From Bordetella bronchialis (GTDB lineage: Bacteria; Pseudomonadota; Gammaproteobacteria; Burkholderiales; Burkholderiaceae_B), in the NCBI RefSeq assembly GCF_001676705.1, contig NZ_CP016170.1, positions 3,410,001 through 3,474,000 on the forward strand: DNA of 64,000 nt, read 5' to 3'. Positions 17,717 through 26,228 of this stretch are shown piece by piece. A program made the translations under genes and the position numbers. The notes below the pieces were generated by a model. The model made no database searches, had not been told where the DNA came from, and saw only the letters and a program-made list of their open reading frames with translations. Position 1 is the first letter of the stretch. The number at the start of each line of letters is the position of its first letter.

Positions 17717-18462
17717 AGAGGCTCCGCCCAGGTACGCACTTCCGGCAGCATGCCCTGATGCGTCAGATCCAGCCGCAACGGCGTGATGGAGACCGCGCCC
17801 TCGGCCACCGCATGAAAATCCGTGTCCGGGCCGGCATCCGCCGCCAGGCCGGCCGGGCCGATCCAGTACACCGTATCGCCATAGGGCGTGGTGGTGCGCA
17901 CGACCGGCTCGGAGGGATGGCGCTTGCCCAGGCGAGTCACGCGCATGCCCTGCATCGTCTGTAGCGGGCGGTTCGGTATGTTGACGTTCAATAGCACCGG
18001 CGCGGGCAGCGGGTGGGCGATCTGGTGTTCCACCACGCGCCGCGCCATCTCGGCGGCGGCGTCCAGGTTGTTCCAACCCTTTTCGTGCAGCGAAAAGGCG
18101 ATGGACGGAATGCCGAAGAGATAGCCTTCGATGGCGGCCGCGACGGTGCCGGAATACAGCGTGTCGTCGCCCATATTCGCGCCGTTGTTGATGCCGGACA
18201 CCACCAGGTCGGGACGTGCATCGACCAGCCCGCCCGTGAGCGCGACGTGCACGCAGTCGGAAGGCGTGCCATTCACATAAAGAAAGCCATTGGCGGCTTC
18301 GCGCACGGACAAGGGGCGGCTCAGGGTCAGGGAATTGGAGGCGCCACTATGGTTGACCTCGGGCGCCACGACGGTGAGCTCGCCCAATCCGCGCAAGGCA
18401 TCGACCAGCGCCTGCAGGCCGGGGGCCGAATAGCCATCATCGTTGGAAACCAGAATCCGCAT
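17701..18462 (-). CDS. surE: 5'/3'-nucleotidase SurE
   Basis: This 253-residue protein is a metal-dependent phosphatase acting on nucleoside monophosphates, implicated in stress survival. Metal ligands Asp8, Asp9 ([11 protein letters not shown]), Ser39 (NHSGASNS) and Asn92 ([12 protein letters not shown]) are intact. It is the first gene of the leftward surE-pcm-nlpD-exonuclease unit and is divergent from plsY. The length is normal. Confidence 0.95.
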   Translation of the reverse strand: MRILVSNDDGYSAPGLQALVDALRGLGELTVVAPEVNHSGASNSLTLSRPLSVREAANGFLYVNGTPSDCVHVALTGGLVDARPDLVVSGINNGANMGDDTLYSGTVAAAIEGYLFGIPSIAFSLHEKGWNNLDAAAEMARRVVEHQIAHPLPAPVLLNVNIPNRPLQTMQGMRVTRLGKRHPSEPVVRTTTPYGDTVYWIGPAGLAADAGPDTDFHAVAEGAVSITPLRLDLTHQGMLPEVRTWAEPLCANG

Positions 18463-18620
18463 TCTGCGTCGAAAAGAAAATTATGGCGGCGGGTCGGCGG
18501 AATTGTACTGTAGGCGGTCCATGCCAGGCGTCGCGCCGACGTTGATGCGGCATTCCGGCTCCCCGCGGCGGCGGCGCCACGGTAGAATCCGCGGCTGATC
18601 CCGTTCCGTGGAAAGGTTCA

Positions 18621-19268
18621 ATGCTGCAAGCCGCCCCTCCCCTGGTCCTCCATGCCGGCCTGGTCGTCCTGGCCTATCTGATCGGCTCGATACCGTTCGC
18701 GGTGGTGGTCACGCGGCTGATGGGCATGCAGGATCCGCGCACGTACGGGTCCGGGAATCCCGGTGCGACCAATGTGCTGCGTTCCGGCAACAAGACAGCC
18801 GCCGCGCTTACCTTGCTGGGCGACGCGGCCAAGGGCTGGTTCGCCGTCTGGCTGGTCAGGCAGCTGGCCGTGCCCGCCGATACCGGGTGGACCATCGTGG
18901 CGCTGGCCGCGCTGGCGGTCTTCCTGGGGCACTTGTATCCGGTGTTCCTGAAATTCCGCGGCGGCAAAGGCGTGGCGACGGCGCTGGGCGTCCTGTTCGC
19001 CATTTCGCCGTGGCTGGCGCTGGCCACGGTCGCGACCTGGCTGATCATCGCCGTGTTCTTCCGGTATTCGTCCCTGGCCGCGCTGGTGGCGGCGGTGTTC
19101 GCGCCGCTGTATTACCTGTACGGCTCCAACCTTGCCTGGCATGCGGAGCCCCCGCTGCTGGCCGCGGTGATCGCCATCAGCCTGCTGCTGGCCTGGCGGC
19201 ACCGGGCCAATATCGGCCGCCTGCTCAACGGAACCGAATCGCGCATCGGTCAGAAGAAAAAAAGCTGA
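18621..19268 (+). CDS. plsY: Glycerol-3-phosphate acyltransferase PlsY
   Basis: This inner-membrane enzyme of 215 residues transfers the acyl group from acyl-phosphate to glycerol-3-phosphate, the first step of phospholipid synthesis. Several hydrophobic helices and the three conserved loops are visible: [22 protein letters not shown] and [17 protein letters not shown] box lies at 18583-18588, about 32 nt before the ATG. A degenerate repeat tract follows the gene. Confidence 0.95.
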   Translation: MLQAAPPLVLHAGLVVLAYLIGSIPFAVVVTRLMGMQDPRTYGSGNPGATNVLRSGNKTAAALTLLGDAAKGWFAVWLVRQLAVPADTGWTIVALAALAVFLGHLYPVFLKFRGGKGVATALGVLFAISPWLALATVATWLIIAVFFRYSSLAALVAAVFAPLYYLYGSNLAWHAEPPLLAAVIAISLLLAWRHRANIGRLLNGTESRIGQKKKS

Positions 19269-19332
19269 ACCCCGCGCGCGGGCCTGAAGCGGGCCCAAGC
19301 ACTGAAGTCGGCGCAAGACACTGGGCTGTCGC

Positions 19333-19501
19333 GAAGCGCTGAACCGGGGGTAAAGCGCTGCACTTGGGGTAACGCGCTGCACGTGGGGTAACGCGCTGAG
19401 CCCTGCCTGAAGCGCCGAACCTGGTGTAGCGTGCCGAGCCCGGCGTGAAGCGCCGAACTCGTTGTAAAGCGCCGAACGCGGCGTGAATCGCCGAGCCCGG
19501 C
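19333..19501. repeat. Degenerate tandem repeat of 18-20 bp between plsY and tsaD
   Basis: About nine units of the form AAGCGCTGAACCTGGGGT fill the space between the convergent plsY and tsaD genes. The core GCGCTG/GCGCCG plus A-rich junctions recurs with drift. No gene or clean terminator hairpin is seen. It may have grown by slippage and could end transcription from both sides. Confidence 0.75.
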
Positions 19502-19505
19502 GGGA

Positions 19506-20549
19506 TCAGGCCGCGGCGTCCAGTTCTTCCAGGTCCCAGCGCGGGCGCACCGTGAACGCATGGTCCCCGCGGTCGAGCACCGCCAGTCCGGCCTTGACCC
19601 GTTCGGCCGCCGCGAAGGCAATCATGGCGCCGTTGTCCGTGCACAGCGATAAGGGCGGGAAATACGCCCGGGCCTTCAGCCGCGGCAAGGCAGCCGCCAG
19701 GCGTTCACGCAGCGCCGTGTTGGCGCCCACGCCGCCCGCCACCACCAGGCGTCGCAAACCCGTTTCCTTCAGGGCGCGAGCCGCCTTGGCCGCCAGGACG
19801 TCGACGATGGCCGCCTGCGTGGCCGCGGCCAGGTCCGCCAGGATGGCTGGATCCGGCGCGCCGCCCGACTGCTCGATGGCCTTGACCCGGGTCAGCACGG
19901 CCGTCTTCAGGCCGCTGAAGCTGAAATCGAGGTCGCCGCTATGCAGCATCGGCCGCGGCAGATCGAAGCGCGTGGGATCGCCCTGCTCCGCCAGCTTCGC
20001 CAGCGCCGGCCCGCCGGGATATCCCAGGCCCAGCAGCTTGGCCGACTTGTCGAACGCCTCGCCGGCGGCATCGTCCAGGGTTTCGCCAAGCAAGGTGTAG
20101 CGGCCGACGCCATCCACGCGCATCAGTTGGGTATGTCCGCCTGACACCAGCAAGGCCACGAAGGGAAACTCCGGCCGCGGGTCGGCCAGCATGGGGGACA
20201 GCAGGTGGCCTTCCAGATGGTGCACGGCGATGGCGGGCAGGTCGCGCGCCCAGGCAAAGGCCTGGGCCACGCTCGCACCCACCAGCAGCGCACCGGCCAG
20301 CCCCGGGCCGGCCGTATAGGCCACCGCGTCGACGTCCGCGACCGTCAGGCCGGCCTCGCGCAGCACCTGGCGGGTCAGGGGCACCACGCGGCGCACGTGG
20401 TCGCGCGACGCCAGTTCCGGCACCACGCCGCCGTATTCCTGGTGCATGGCGATCTGCGTATGCAAGGCATGCGCAAGCAGGCCGCGTTCGGTGCAGACGG
20501 CGGCCACGCCGGTCTCGTCGCAGGAACTTTCAAAACCGAGAATGATCAT
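19506..20549 (-). CDS. tsaD: tRNA N6-adenosine threonylcarbamoyltransferase
   Basis: This 347-residue enzyme transfers the threonylcarbamoyl group to A37 of ANN-decoding tRNAs (t6A synthesis). It has the ASKHA ATPase fold with the metal-binding HHLEGH motif (His111, His115) and the opening [12 protein letters not shown]. The length and motifs are standard for the essential family. The common neighbour rpsU is not seen; a minisatellite lies upstream instead. The last codons sit close to the repeat tract at 19333-19501. Confidence 0.96.
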   Translation of the reverse strand: MIILGFESSCDETGVAAVCTERGLLAHALHTQIAMHQEYGGVVPELASRDHVRRVVPLTRQVLREAGLTVADVDAVAYTAGPGLAGALLVGASVAQAFAWARDLPAIAVHHLEGHLLSPMLADPRPEFPFVALLVSGGHTQLMRVDGVGRYTLLGETLDDAAGEAFDKSAKLLGLGYPGGPALAKLAEQGDPTRFDLPRPMLHSGDLDFSFSGLKTAVLTRVKAIEQSGGAPDPAILADLAAATQAAIVDVLAAKAARALKETGLRRLVVAGGVGANTALRERLAAALPRLKARAYFPPLSLCTDNGAMIAFAAAERVKAGLAVLDRGDHAFTVRPRWDLEELDAAA

Positions 20550-21071
20550 GTCCGGCAGTTTACTGCGACGGCTACCCGCTATTGCGACGCCGCGCCGCTA
20601 TGGCGATGCCCCCGCTACTGCGACGCCACCTTATGGCGATGCCCCGCTACTGCACCGCCACCGCTATTGCAGGCCTCCCGTTAGCGCGACGCCACCGGTA
20701 CTGCCGCGCCTCTGTTACCGCGCCTCTGTTACCGCGCCCCTGTTACCGCGCCCCGTTACCGCACCCCGTTACCGCACCCCGTTACCGCGCCCCGTTACCG
20801 CACCCCGTTACCGCACCCCGTTACCGCGCCCCGTTACCGCGCCCCGGTTACCTCGCCCCTGTTACCACGCCCTGTTACCGCGCGCCCGTTACCGCGCGCC
20901 CCGGCTGCCCCGACGCGCCTCGCCCGGCGGGAGCGTTCCTTGCCGTCGCCGCCCTCCATGCAAGACGGCCGACGGCCTGGCGATGCGCGGACGTGCCCTC
21001 GGCACGGGGAAGTGGTATTTTCGCGCCTTGGCCGATAACCCCGCGACGACGGGACTGCCTGGGAGAGGCGC
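20550..21071. other. tsaD to azgA intergenic region, mostly repeats
   Basis: This 522-bp gap begins with loose 15-18-bp units of the type CCGCTATTGCGACGCC (about 20575-20690). It continues as the 13-bp array described separately and ends with about 150 bp of ordinary sequence that should hold both divergent promoters. The long frames across it are repeat-encoded and not credible genes. Confidence 0.7.
20714..20900. repeat. Minisatellite, about fourteen 13-14-bp units
   Basis: Units read GTTACCGCGCCCC, with G/A alternation in the middle (GTTACCGCACCCC), in close head-to-tail order. The central units are exactly 13 bp; the outer ones are 14 bp or altered. There are no unique spacers, so this is not a CRISPR array. 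It lies between the divergent tsaD and azgA genes. Confidence 0.92.
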
Positions 21072-22364
21072 ATGCTGGATCGACTTTTTCGCTTGACCGA
21101 ACACGGGACCACCACTCGCGGCGAGATCGTCGCGGGCCTGACAACGTTCCTGACGATGTCCTACATCATCTTCGTGAACCCGGACATCCTGTCGACCACC
21201 GGCATGGACCGCGACGCCGTCTTCGTCGCCACCTGCCTGGCGGCGGCGCTGGGATCGCTGGTCATGGGCCTGCTGGCCAACTGGCCCATCGGCATGGCCC
21301 CGGGCATGGGCTTGAACGCGTTCTTCGCCTTCACGGTGGTCAAGGCGATGGGCTATTCCTGGCAGCAGGCGCTGGGCGCGGTGTTCATTTCCGGCCTGAT
21401 CTTCCTGCTGCTGACCGTGACCGGCATACGCGGCTGGCTGATCAAAGGCATCCCGCAATCGCTGCGCAGCGCCATCGCGGCGGGCATCGGCCTGTTCCTG
21501 GCGATCATCGCGCTGTCCAATGCCGGCATCGTGGTCGCCAACCCGGCCACCAAGGTCAGCCTGGGCGACCTGCGCACGCACGGACCGCTGTTCGCCATCC
21601 TGGGCTTTTTCATCATCGCGGCGCTGGATGCGCTGCGCGTGCGCGGTGCCATCCTGATCGGCATCCTGGTGGTGACGGTGCTGTCCATGGTGCTGGGCTA
21701 CAACAGCTTCCATGGCCTGTTTTCCTCGCCGCCCAGCCTGGCGCCGACCTTTCTGCAGCTGGACATCGCCGGGGCGCTGCACAGCGGCTTCTTCCACGTC
21801 ATCCTGGTCTTCGTGCTGGTGGAGATTTTCGACGCCACGGGCACCCTGATCGGGGTGGCCAAGCGCGCGGGCCTGATCCCGGAGGGCAAGCCCAACAACC
21901 TGGGCCGCGCCCTGTTCGCCGACAGCGCCGCCATCGTGGCCGGCTCGGCCCTGGGCACCAGCAGCACGACGGCCTATGTGGAAAGCGCGTCCGGCGTGCA
22001 GGCCGGCGGACGCACCGGGCTGACGGCCGTCGTGGTCGCGCTGCTCTTCCTGGCGGCGCTTTTCATCTCGCCCCTGGCCGGGTCGGTGCCTGCGTATGCC
22101 ACGGCCCCCGCCCTGCTCTACGTGGCTGGCCTGATGATGCGCGAGCTGATCGAGGTCGACTGGAACGATGTGGCCGAAGCCACGCCGGCCGCCCTGACCG
22201 CGCTGGTGATGCCCTTCACCTACTCCGTCGCCAACGGCCTGGCCTTCGGCTTCATCAGTTATGTCGTACTCAAGACCCTGACGGGCAAGGCCCGCGAGGT
22301 GCACGCTGCGACGTGGCTGGTGGCTGCCCTGTTCGTGATCCGATTCGCGTTCTTCGCCGGATGA
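21072..22364 (+). CDS. AzgA-type purine (adenine/hypoxanthine/guanine) permease
   Basis: This 430-residue inner-membrane protein of the NCS2 superfamily, AzgA branch, takes up purine bases by proton symport. It begins with the family segment LTEHGTTTRGEIVAGLTTFLTMSYI. It also has PGMGLNAFFAF, IFDATGTLIGV and GTSSTTAYVESASG, and about 12-14 hydrophobic segments. GGGAGAGG upstream supports ATG 21072. Substrate preference within the group cannot be read from the sequence. It stands alone. Confidence 0.88.
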   Translation: MLDRLFRLTEHGTTTRGEIVAGLTTFLTMSYIIFVNPDILSTTGMDRDAVFVATCLAAALGSLVMGLLANWPIGMAPGMGLNAFFAFTVVKAMGYSWQQALGAVFISGLIFLLLTVTGIRGWLIKGIPQSLRSAIAAGIGLFLAIIALSNAGIVVANPATKVSLGDLRTHGPLFAILGFFIIAALDALRVRGAILIGILVVTVLSMVLGYNSFHGLFSSPPSLAPTFLQLDIAGALHSGFFHVILVFVLVEIFDATGTLIGVAKRAGLIPEGKPNNLGRALFADSAAIVAGSALGTSSTTAYVESASGVQAGGRTGLTAVVVALLFLAALFISPLAGSVPAYATAPALLYVAGLMMRELIEVDWNDVAEATPAALTALVMPFTYSVANGLAFGFISYVVLKTLTGKAREVHAATWLVAALFVIRFAFFAG

Positions 22365-22559
22365 GGAAGCGATAGGCCTTTCGTCGCCATGGGAAGGCGA
22401 TGCGCCCCCAGCCCCGGCCGAGAAAGCCGCCGCAGCCTGCATTGACCTGGCGCGCAGCGCGCGCCACGGAGCGGGGGCGCCATTGGCCCGAAGAGAAAAA
22501 CGGCCAGGCGCGCTAAAATACACGGTTTTACAGACCCGCTGTTTCAAGCTCGCTGCTTC

Positions 22560-23192
22560 ATGACCTACGCCGTCAAGGAAATTTTCAAGACCCTGCAGGG
22601 CGAAGGGGCGCAGGCGGGACGTGCCGCGGTGTTTTGCCGCTTTGCGGGCTGCAACCTGTGGTCGGGCCGCGAAAGCGACCGCGCCACCGCCGCCTGTACC
22701 TTCTGCGATACCGATTTCGTCGGCACCGATGGGCCGGGCGGCGGCAAGTTCGCCACGGCCGACCTGCTGGCCGACGCCCTCGCCGCCGAATGGGGAACCG
22801 ACGCCTTCAACCGCTACGTGGTATTCACGGGCGGCGAACCGCTGCTGCAGCTCGATGGCGCCCTGGTGGATGCCGTGCACGCGCGCGGCTTCACCATCGC
22901 CATCGAAACCAACGGCACCATGCAGCCTCCGCCAGGCATCGATTGGATATGCGTCAGCCCCAAGGGCAAGGCGCCGGTCGTGCTGCGCGCCGGAAACGAG
23001 CTGAAGCTGGTCTACCCCCAGGCCGACGCGCGCCCGGAAGCCTTTGCCGGCCTGGAGTTCGACCACTTCTTCCTGCAGCCCATGGACGGGCCGGCGCGCG
23101 TCGCCAATACGCAGGCTATCGTCGACTACTGCATGCGCCATCCGCAATGGCGGCTCAGCCTGCAAACCCATAAATACATAGGCATCCCATGA
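22560..23192 (+). CDS. queE: 7-carboxy-7-deazaguanine synthase
   Basis: This radical SAM enzyme of 210 residues converts 6-carboxy-tetrahydropterin to 7-carboxy-7-deazaguanine in queuosine synthesis. The cluster-binding cysteines have the unusual spacing CX14CX2C (Cys31, Cys46, Cys49) known for one QueE subgroup. FTGGEPLLQ and ETNGT are also present. A possible -10 box TAAAAT lies at 22514-22519. Its stop overlaps queD by 4 nt, so the two are co-translated. Confidence 0.94.
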   Translation: MTYAVKEIFKTLQGEGAQAGRAAVFCRFAGCNLWSGRESDRATAACTFCDTDFVGTDGPGGGKFATADLLADALAAEWGTDAFNRYVVFTGGEPLLQLDGALVDAVHARGFTIAIETNGTMQPPPGIDWICVSPKGKAPVVLRAGNELKLVYPQADARPEAFAGLEFDHFFLQPMDGPARVANTQAIVDYCMRHPQWRLSLQTHKYIGIP

Positions 23193-23662
23193 ACAGCCCC
23201 ACCGGCGCGGCGCCGGGCACGATTTCCGTTACCCGCCGGCTGGAATTCGACGCCGGCCACCGCATCCCCGACCACCGCAGCCAGTGCCGCAACATGCACG
23301 GGCATCGCTACGTACTGGAAGTCACGCTGGAAGGCCAGGTCATCGATGCGCCCGGCGCCTCGGACAACGGCATGGTCATGGACTTCTCCGACATCAAGGC
23401 GATCGCCCGCGAACACCTGGTGGACCGCTGGGACCATGCCTTCCTGGTCTATGCGGGCGATGAAGCGGTGCGCGGCTTCCTGGAAAGCCTGCCCGGGCAC
23501 AAGACCGTAGTGCTGGACCGCATTCCCACGGTGGAAAACCTGGCCCGCATCGCCTTCGATATCCTGCGCCCCCACTATCACCGTCAATTCGGCGGCGACC
23601 TGCGGCTGGCGCGCGTGCGGCTGTACGAGACGCCTAATTGCTGGGCGGATTGCGAAGGCTGA
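23189..23662 (+). CDS. queD: 6-carboxy-5,6,7,8-tetrahydropterin synthase
   Basis: This 157-residue enzyme of the PTPS family turns dihydroneopterin triphosphate into 6-carboxy-tetrahydropterin, the substrate of QueE. Zinc ligands His24 (AGHRIPDH), His37 and His39 (NMHGHRY) and catalytic Cys33 are present. It overlaps queE by the ATGA at 23189, giving a two-gene unit of consecutive steps. A short N-terminal extension (about 10 residues) is the only difference from the shortest homologues. Confidence 0.94.
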   Translation: MNSPTGAAPGTISVTRRLEFDAGHRIPDHRSQCRNMHGHRYVLEVTLEGQVIDAPGASDNGMVMDFSDIKAIAREHLVDRWDHAFLVYAGDEAVRGFLESLPGHKTVVLDRIPTVENLARIAFDILRPHYHRQFGGDLRLARVRLYETPNCWADCEG

Positions 23663-24189
23663 TTTCAGTCACCAGTTCGATCAGCGGAATCCGACCCCGA
23701 CAAGTCGGTCTGCGTTGCGATTCGTCGGCTCTGAATTGCCATAGCCGGAGCCTCGCTTGTCCTGAGCGCGTAGAAGAACACCTCACGCCGATGGCGCTAT
23801 AAGGGCCATCTGTAGACCGACCGCCCGAGTCCTCGAAAAATCCGTCCGCTCATTCGGCACGTGCGGTACGCCCCTGCCTGCGCCGGCGGTCCTTTCGAAC
23901 CCCGGCCCGGTGGCGCAAGCCTGGGTTTTCGTGCCAGACCCGGCTCAAAAAAGACACGGCCTTGCCCTGGCTCTGCCACCGCCCAGATTGCCGGAATTCA
24001 GCGGCGCAAAAACAAAACTTTCCGCCATAGATTTAAAAGCCGGCTCTCGTTCAAATCGATACGCTGCCACAGCGACCCATGAGCGCGCTATCAGACCGCA
24101 TCCAACTTTGGGCCTGCGGACCGAGCCCACGACGGGCTGGCGTCAAATGGCTTGACAAAGCGATACTGACAAAGGCAAGGAGAAGCATC
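23663..24189. other. Intergenic boundary of the low-GC island
   Basis: I see no gene in this 527-bp stretch. Its first half is ordinary GC-rich sequence. From about 23990 it becomes AT-richer (AAAAACAAAAC, ATAGATTTAAAAG), a likely promoter zone for the Ig-like genes. A TTGACA at about 24153-24158 lies too close to the ATG at 24190 for a standard promoter. No tRNA or attachment-site repeat was recognised. Confidence 0.5.
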
Positions 24190-26070
24190 ATGAGTCTGGC
24201 GAAGCTTACCGGAGACATCGACAAGCGGCCCCAAGCCGATGGATTCGCGACACATACCGCCACGGTGACATGTGAAGCCGATGATGTGAAGGTCATGTAT
24301 TTCCACCTTCCTCGGGATCGATCCGCCTTATTCCTGCGACCGGAGAGCGGCACGCTCGACAACGACATGAAAACGTTGACGGTCGGCAATGGCAATGAAG
24401 CGCTGAAGCAGGTGAAGGTCGAATTCTTCGACCTGAACACCAATGGTGAAACGGTCACCCTGACGGCAGAAGTGGGCATATGGGAAAACGGCTGGAGGTC
24501 TTATTCAACCACGCCACCCGGTGTGGAATTCTCCTTCAGTCCCCACACGCAGTCGGCTACGATGGATTGCGGCCTGGTGCAGGTAAAGACAACCGCCACC
24601 ACAAATCCGGATTTCTGGTGCCCTTCCGGGAACAGGCTGGCTTTGACGAAGGATGCGTCGTCGGAGGACACGCGCGTATTAATAAGGTTCGTTTCGGAAG
24701 ACCAGGTCCGGTTCATCTGCGGCCAAGGAGAATTACACAGAGGCGGCTATTCCGGCATTCGCCCGGACAGCTGGTACCTGGAATTCGGATCTCTCGGCAC
24801 GGATTTCGTCATGCGCGAATACGACCCCGATCTCGGCACGTTCAAACTCTGGGATCCGGAAACCGATAGTATGGTGGCCCTGGTTCAACAGCCATATGGA
24901 TATGACGTTTGGCTACCCATGCTTGTCAGCGACCACGAGGGAGCGACGTTCTCCTTCAACTATCTGACACAGAAGCCAGTTCCCCCAAGCACATCCTTTC
25001 CCTATAAGGTCTCGCTGTCGGGTAATAATTCTTTATTGCCCCAAGCCGATGGTGTTTCCCCTCACACCGCAACCGCCACCATCGTTCGACGACGCGCGGA
25101 AGCACCTGAGTTTCCTTCGCCCGTTTATTTCAGCCTGCCGAATGAAGGGAATCATAGGGCCCGCTTCATCGCCCAACTGGGACAGACTATCAACAATGAC
25201 GGCATGCAACTAAGCGCGCCTGTGGATCCCATTACCGGCCAAGCCACCGCCCAGTTTGTCGATACGGCCCCTAATGGAGAAACCGTGGCCGTGCGAGCGG
25301 CTATCGAAATAGATCCGGGGGACGACGATTCCTACTACATCGAATCCACGCCTATTGAATTGCCGTTCAGATTCGTGCGCAACATCGGCGCGACGCTGGA
25401 GCTGGAGCGCGACCCGACGATTACCGGTAGCCGCCTGGCCGCGGGCGGAAAGATCTACCAGGCCACGGCCGTTGCCAGCCAGCTGGGCGCGCTGCCACAG
25501 AACGCGCAGCAGGCGACATTCAAACTGGTCGAGGGCAGCTCGGCCACTTTCATTCCTGGCGGCAATCAAACCACCAGCGACGACGGCAAGACCTTGCACG
25601 CGCCGCTTAACAATGGGCAGGCCGTTGCGCAGTTCCAGGACGCCAACATGAGCGGCGAACTGGTCGGCCTGCGTGCCTATATAGAGACCAGCGAACTTTA
25701 TGTCCCCTCGGTCCCGCCGCTACTGGACTATGCGGCCAATCTGACCCTGGAATTGAAGCTCACGAGCAATGATTTGAACACCAAGACCTTGGCCAACGGG
25801 ATTTCCCAGCACACGGCTACCGCCACCCTGACCGGAGGCACTGTCGATAAAGGCGACTTGCAGGTCGTATTCCAGCTATCGCACGCCCGCGGTGCCAAGG
25901 ACGACATCGACGCATGGTTCGTGGATGAGACGGCCAACCAGCAAGTGTCCAATGACGGCAAAACGCTGACCGCGGTCCTGGTCAACAATCAAGCCTCGGT
26001 CAAGTTCGTGGATAACAGCATGCAGGGCGAAGAAGTCTGGCTACAGGCCAGCATCCCGAACCTGAGCTGA
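24190..26070 (+). CDS. Bacterial Ig-like repeat protein, paralogue A
   Basis: This 626-residue protein is built of invasin-type Ig-like units (about 1-105, 273-395, 397-510 and 514-626). Each follows the plan ADG...HTATAT, a strand with F-LP or similar, SA-F, DGKTL, A-AQFVD, GE-V-LRA. A unique segment at about 110-270 includes REYDPDLGTFKLWDPETD. No signal peptide, membrane segment, beta-barrel or LPXTG is visible. AAGGAG before ATG 24190 sets the start. The C-terminal ~250 residues are almost the same as in the gene at 50529-52418. The next Ig-like gene follows after 158 nt. Function is unknown; adhesion or a secreted structural role would be a guess. Confidence 0.75.
   Translation: MSLAKLTGDIDKRPQADGFATHTATVTCEADDVKVMYFHLPRDRSALFLRPESGTLDNDMKTLTVGNGNEALKQVKVEFFDLNTNGETVTLTAEVGIWENGWRSYSTTPPGVEFSFSPHTQSATMDCGLVQVKTTATTNPDFWCPSGNRLALTKDASSEDTRVLIRFVSEDQVRFICGQGELHRGGYSGIRPDSWYLEFGSLGTDFVMREYDPDLGTFKLWDPETDSMVALVQQPYGYDVWLPMLVSDHEGATFSFNYLTQKPVPPSTSFPYKVSLSGNNSLLPQADGVSPHTATATIVRRRAEAPEFPSPVYFSLPNEGNHRARFIAQLGQTINNDGMQLSAPVDPITGQATAQFVDTAPNGETVAVRAAIEIDPGDDDSYYIESTPIELPFRFVRNIGATLELERDPTITGSRLAAGGKIYQATAVASQLGALPQNAQQATFKLVEGSSATFIPGGNQTTSDDGKTLHAPLNNGQAVAQFQDANMSGELVGLRAYIETSELYVPSVPPLLDYAANLTLELKLTSNDLNTKTLANGISQHTATATLTGGTVDKGDLQVVFQLSHARGAKDDIDAWFVDETANQQVSNDGKTLTAVLVNNQASVKFVDNSMQGEEVWLQASIPNLS
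25330..26070 (+). repeat. Duplicated segment shared with 50529-51270 (inverted)
   Basis: The 3' part of paralogue A is nearly the same as the 3' part of the Ig-like gene at 50529-52418 on the other strand. In protein terms there are about a dozen changes in roughly 245 residues, and only a few in the last 90. Similarity stops at or just after the stop codons. The upstream halves are clearly more diverged. Confidence 0.85.
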
Positions 26071-26228
26071 CCGCCACACGGCCACCGACGCCCGGCCGGT
26101 TCTGTGCACGTAACAGCAAGTCATTGAAACAGTCGTACTTTCGCAAGATTTTTCGGCCCTGGTCGATCCAGGTACCAGCGGGTCCTTACGCGTGCCTGGA
26201 GTCGGACATACAAAGGAGATACTTCGCC

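Noticed and set aside
20575..20900. Possible CRISPR array
   Set aside because: Units of 13-18 bp follow each other without unique spacers and no cas gene is near, so this is a minisatellite.
22448..22466. Hairpin TGGCGCGC-AGC-GCGCGCCA after azgA as a terminator
   Set aside because: The 8-bp arms are perfect, but there is no T-run on either strand and such GC palindromes are frequent here.
20889..23171. A 760-codon open frame on the minus strand over azgA and queE
   Set aside because: It is antisense to well-supported genes, its product is Arg/Gln/His-rich without domains, and such frames are common in GC-rich DNA.
23663..24189. tRNA or attachment site at the edge of the low-GC island
   Set aside because: No cloverleaf or T-loop consensus was found, and no direct repeat matching the other end near 29300-29450 was seen.
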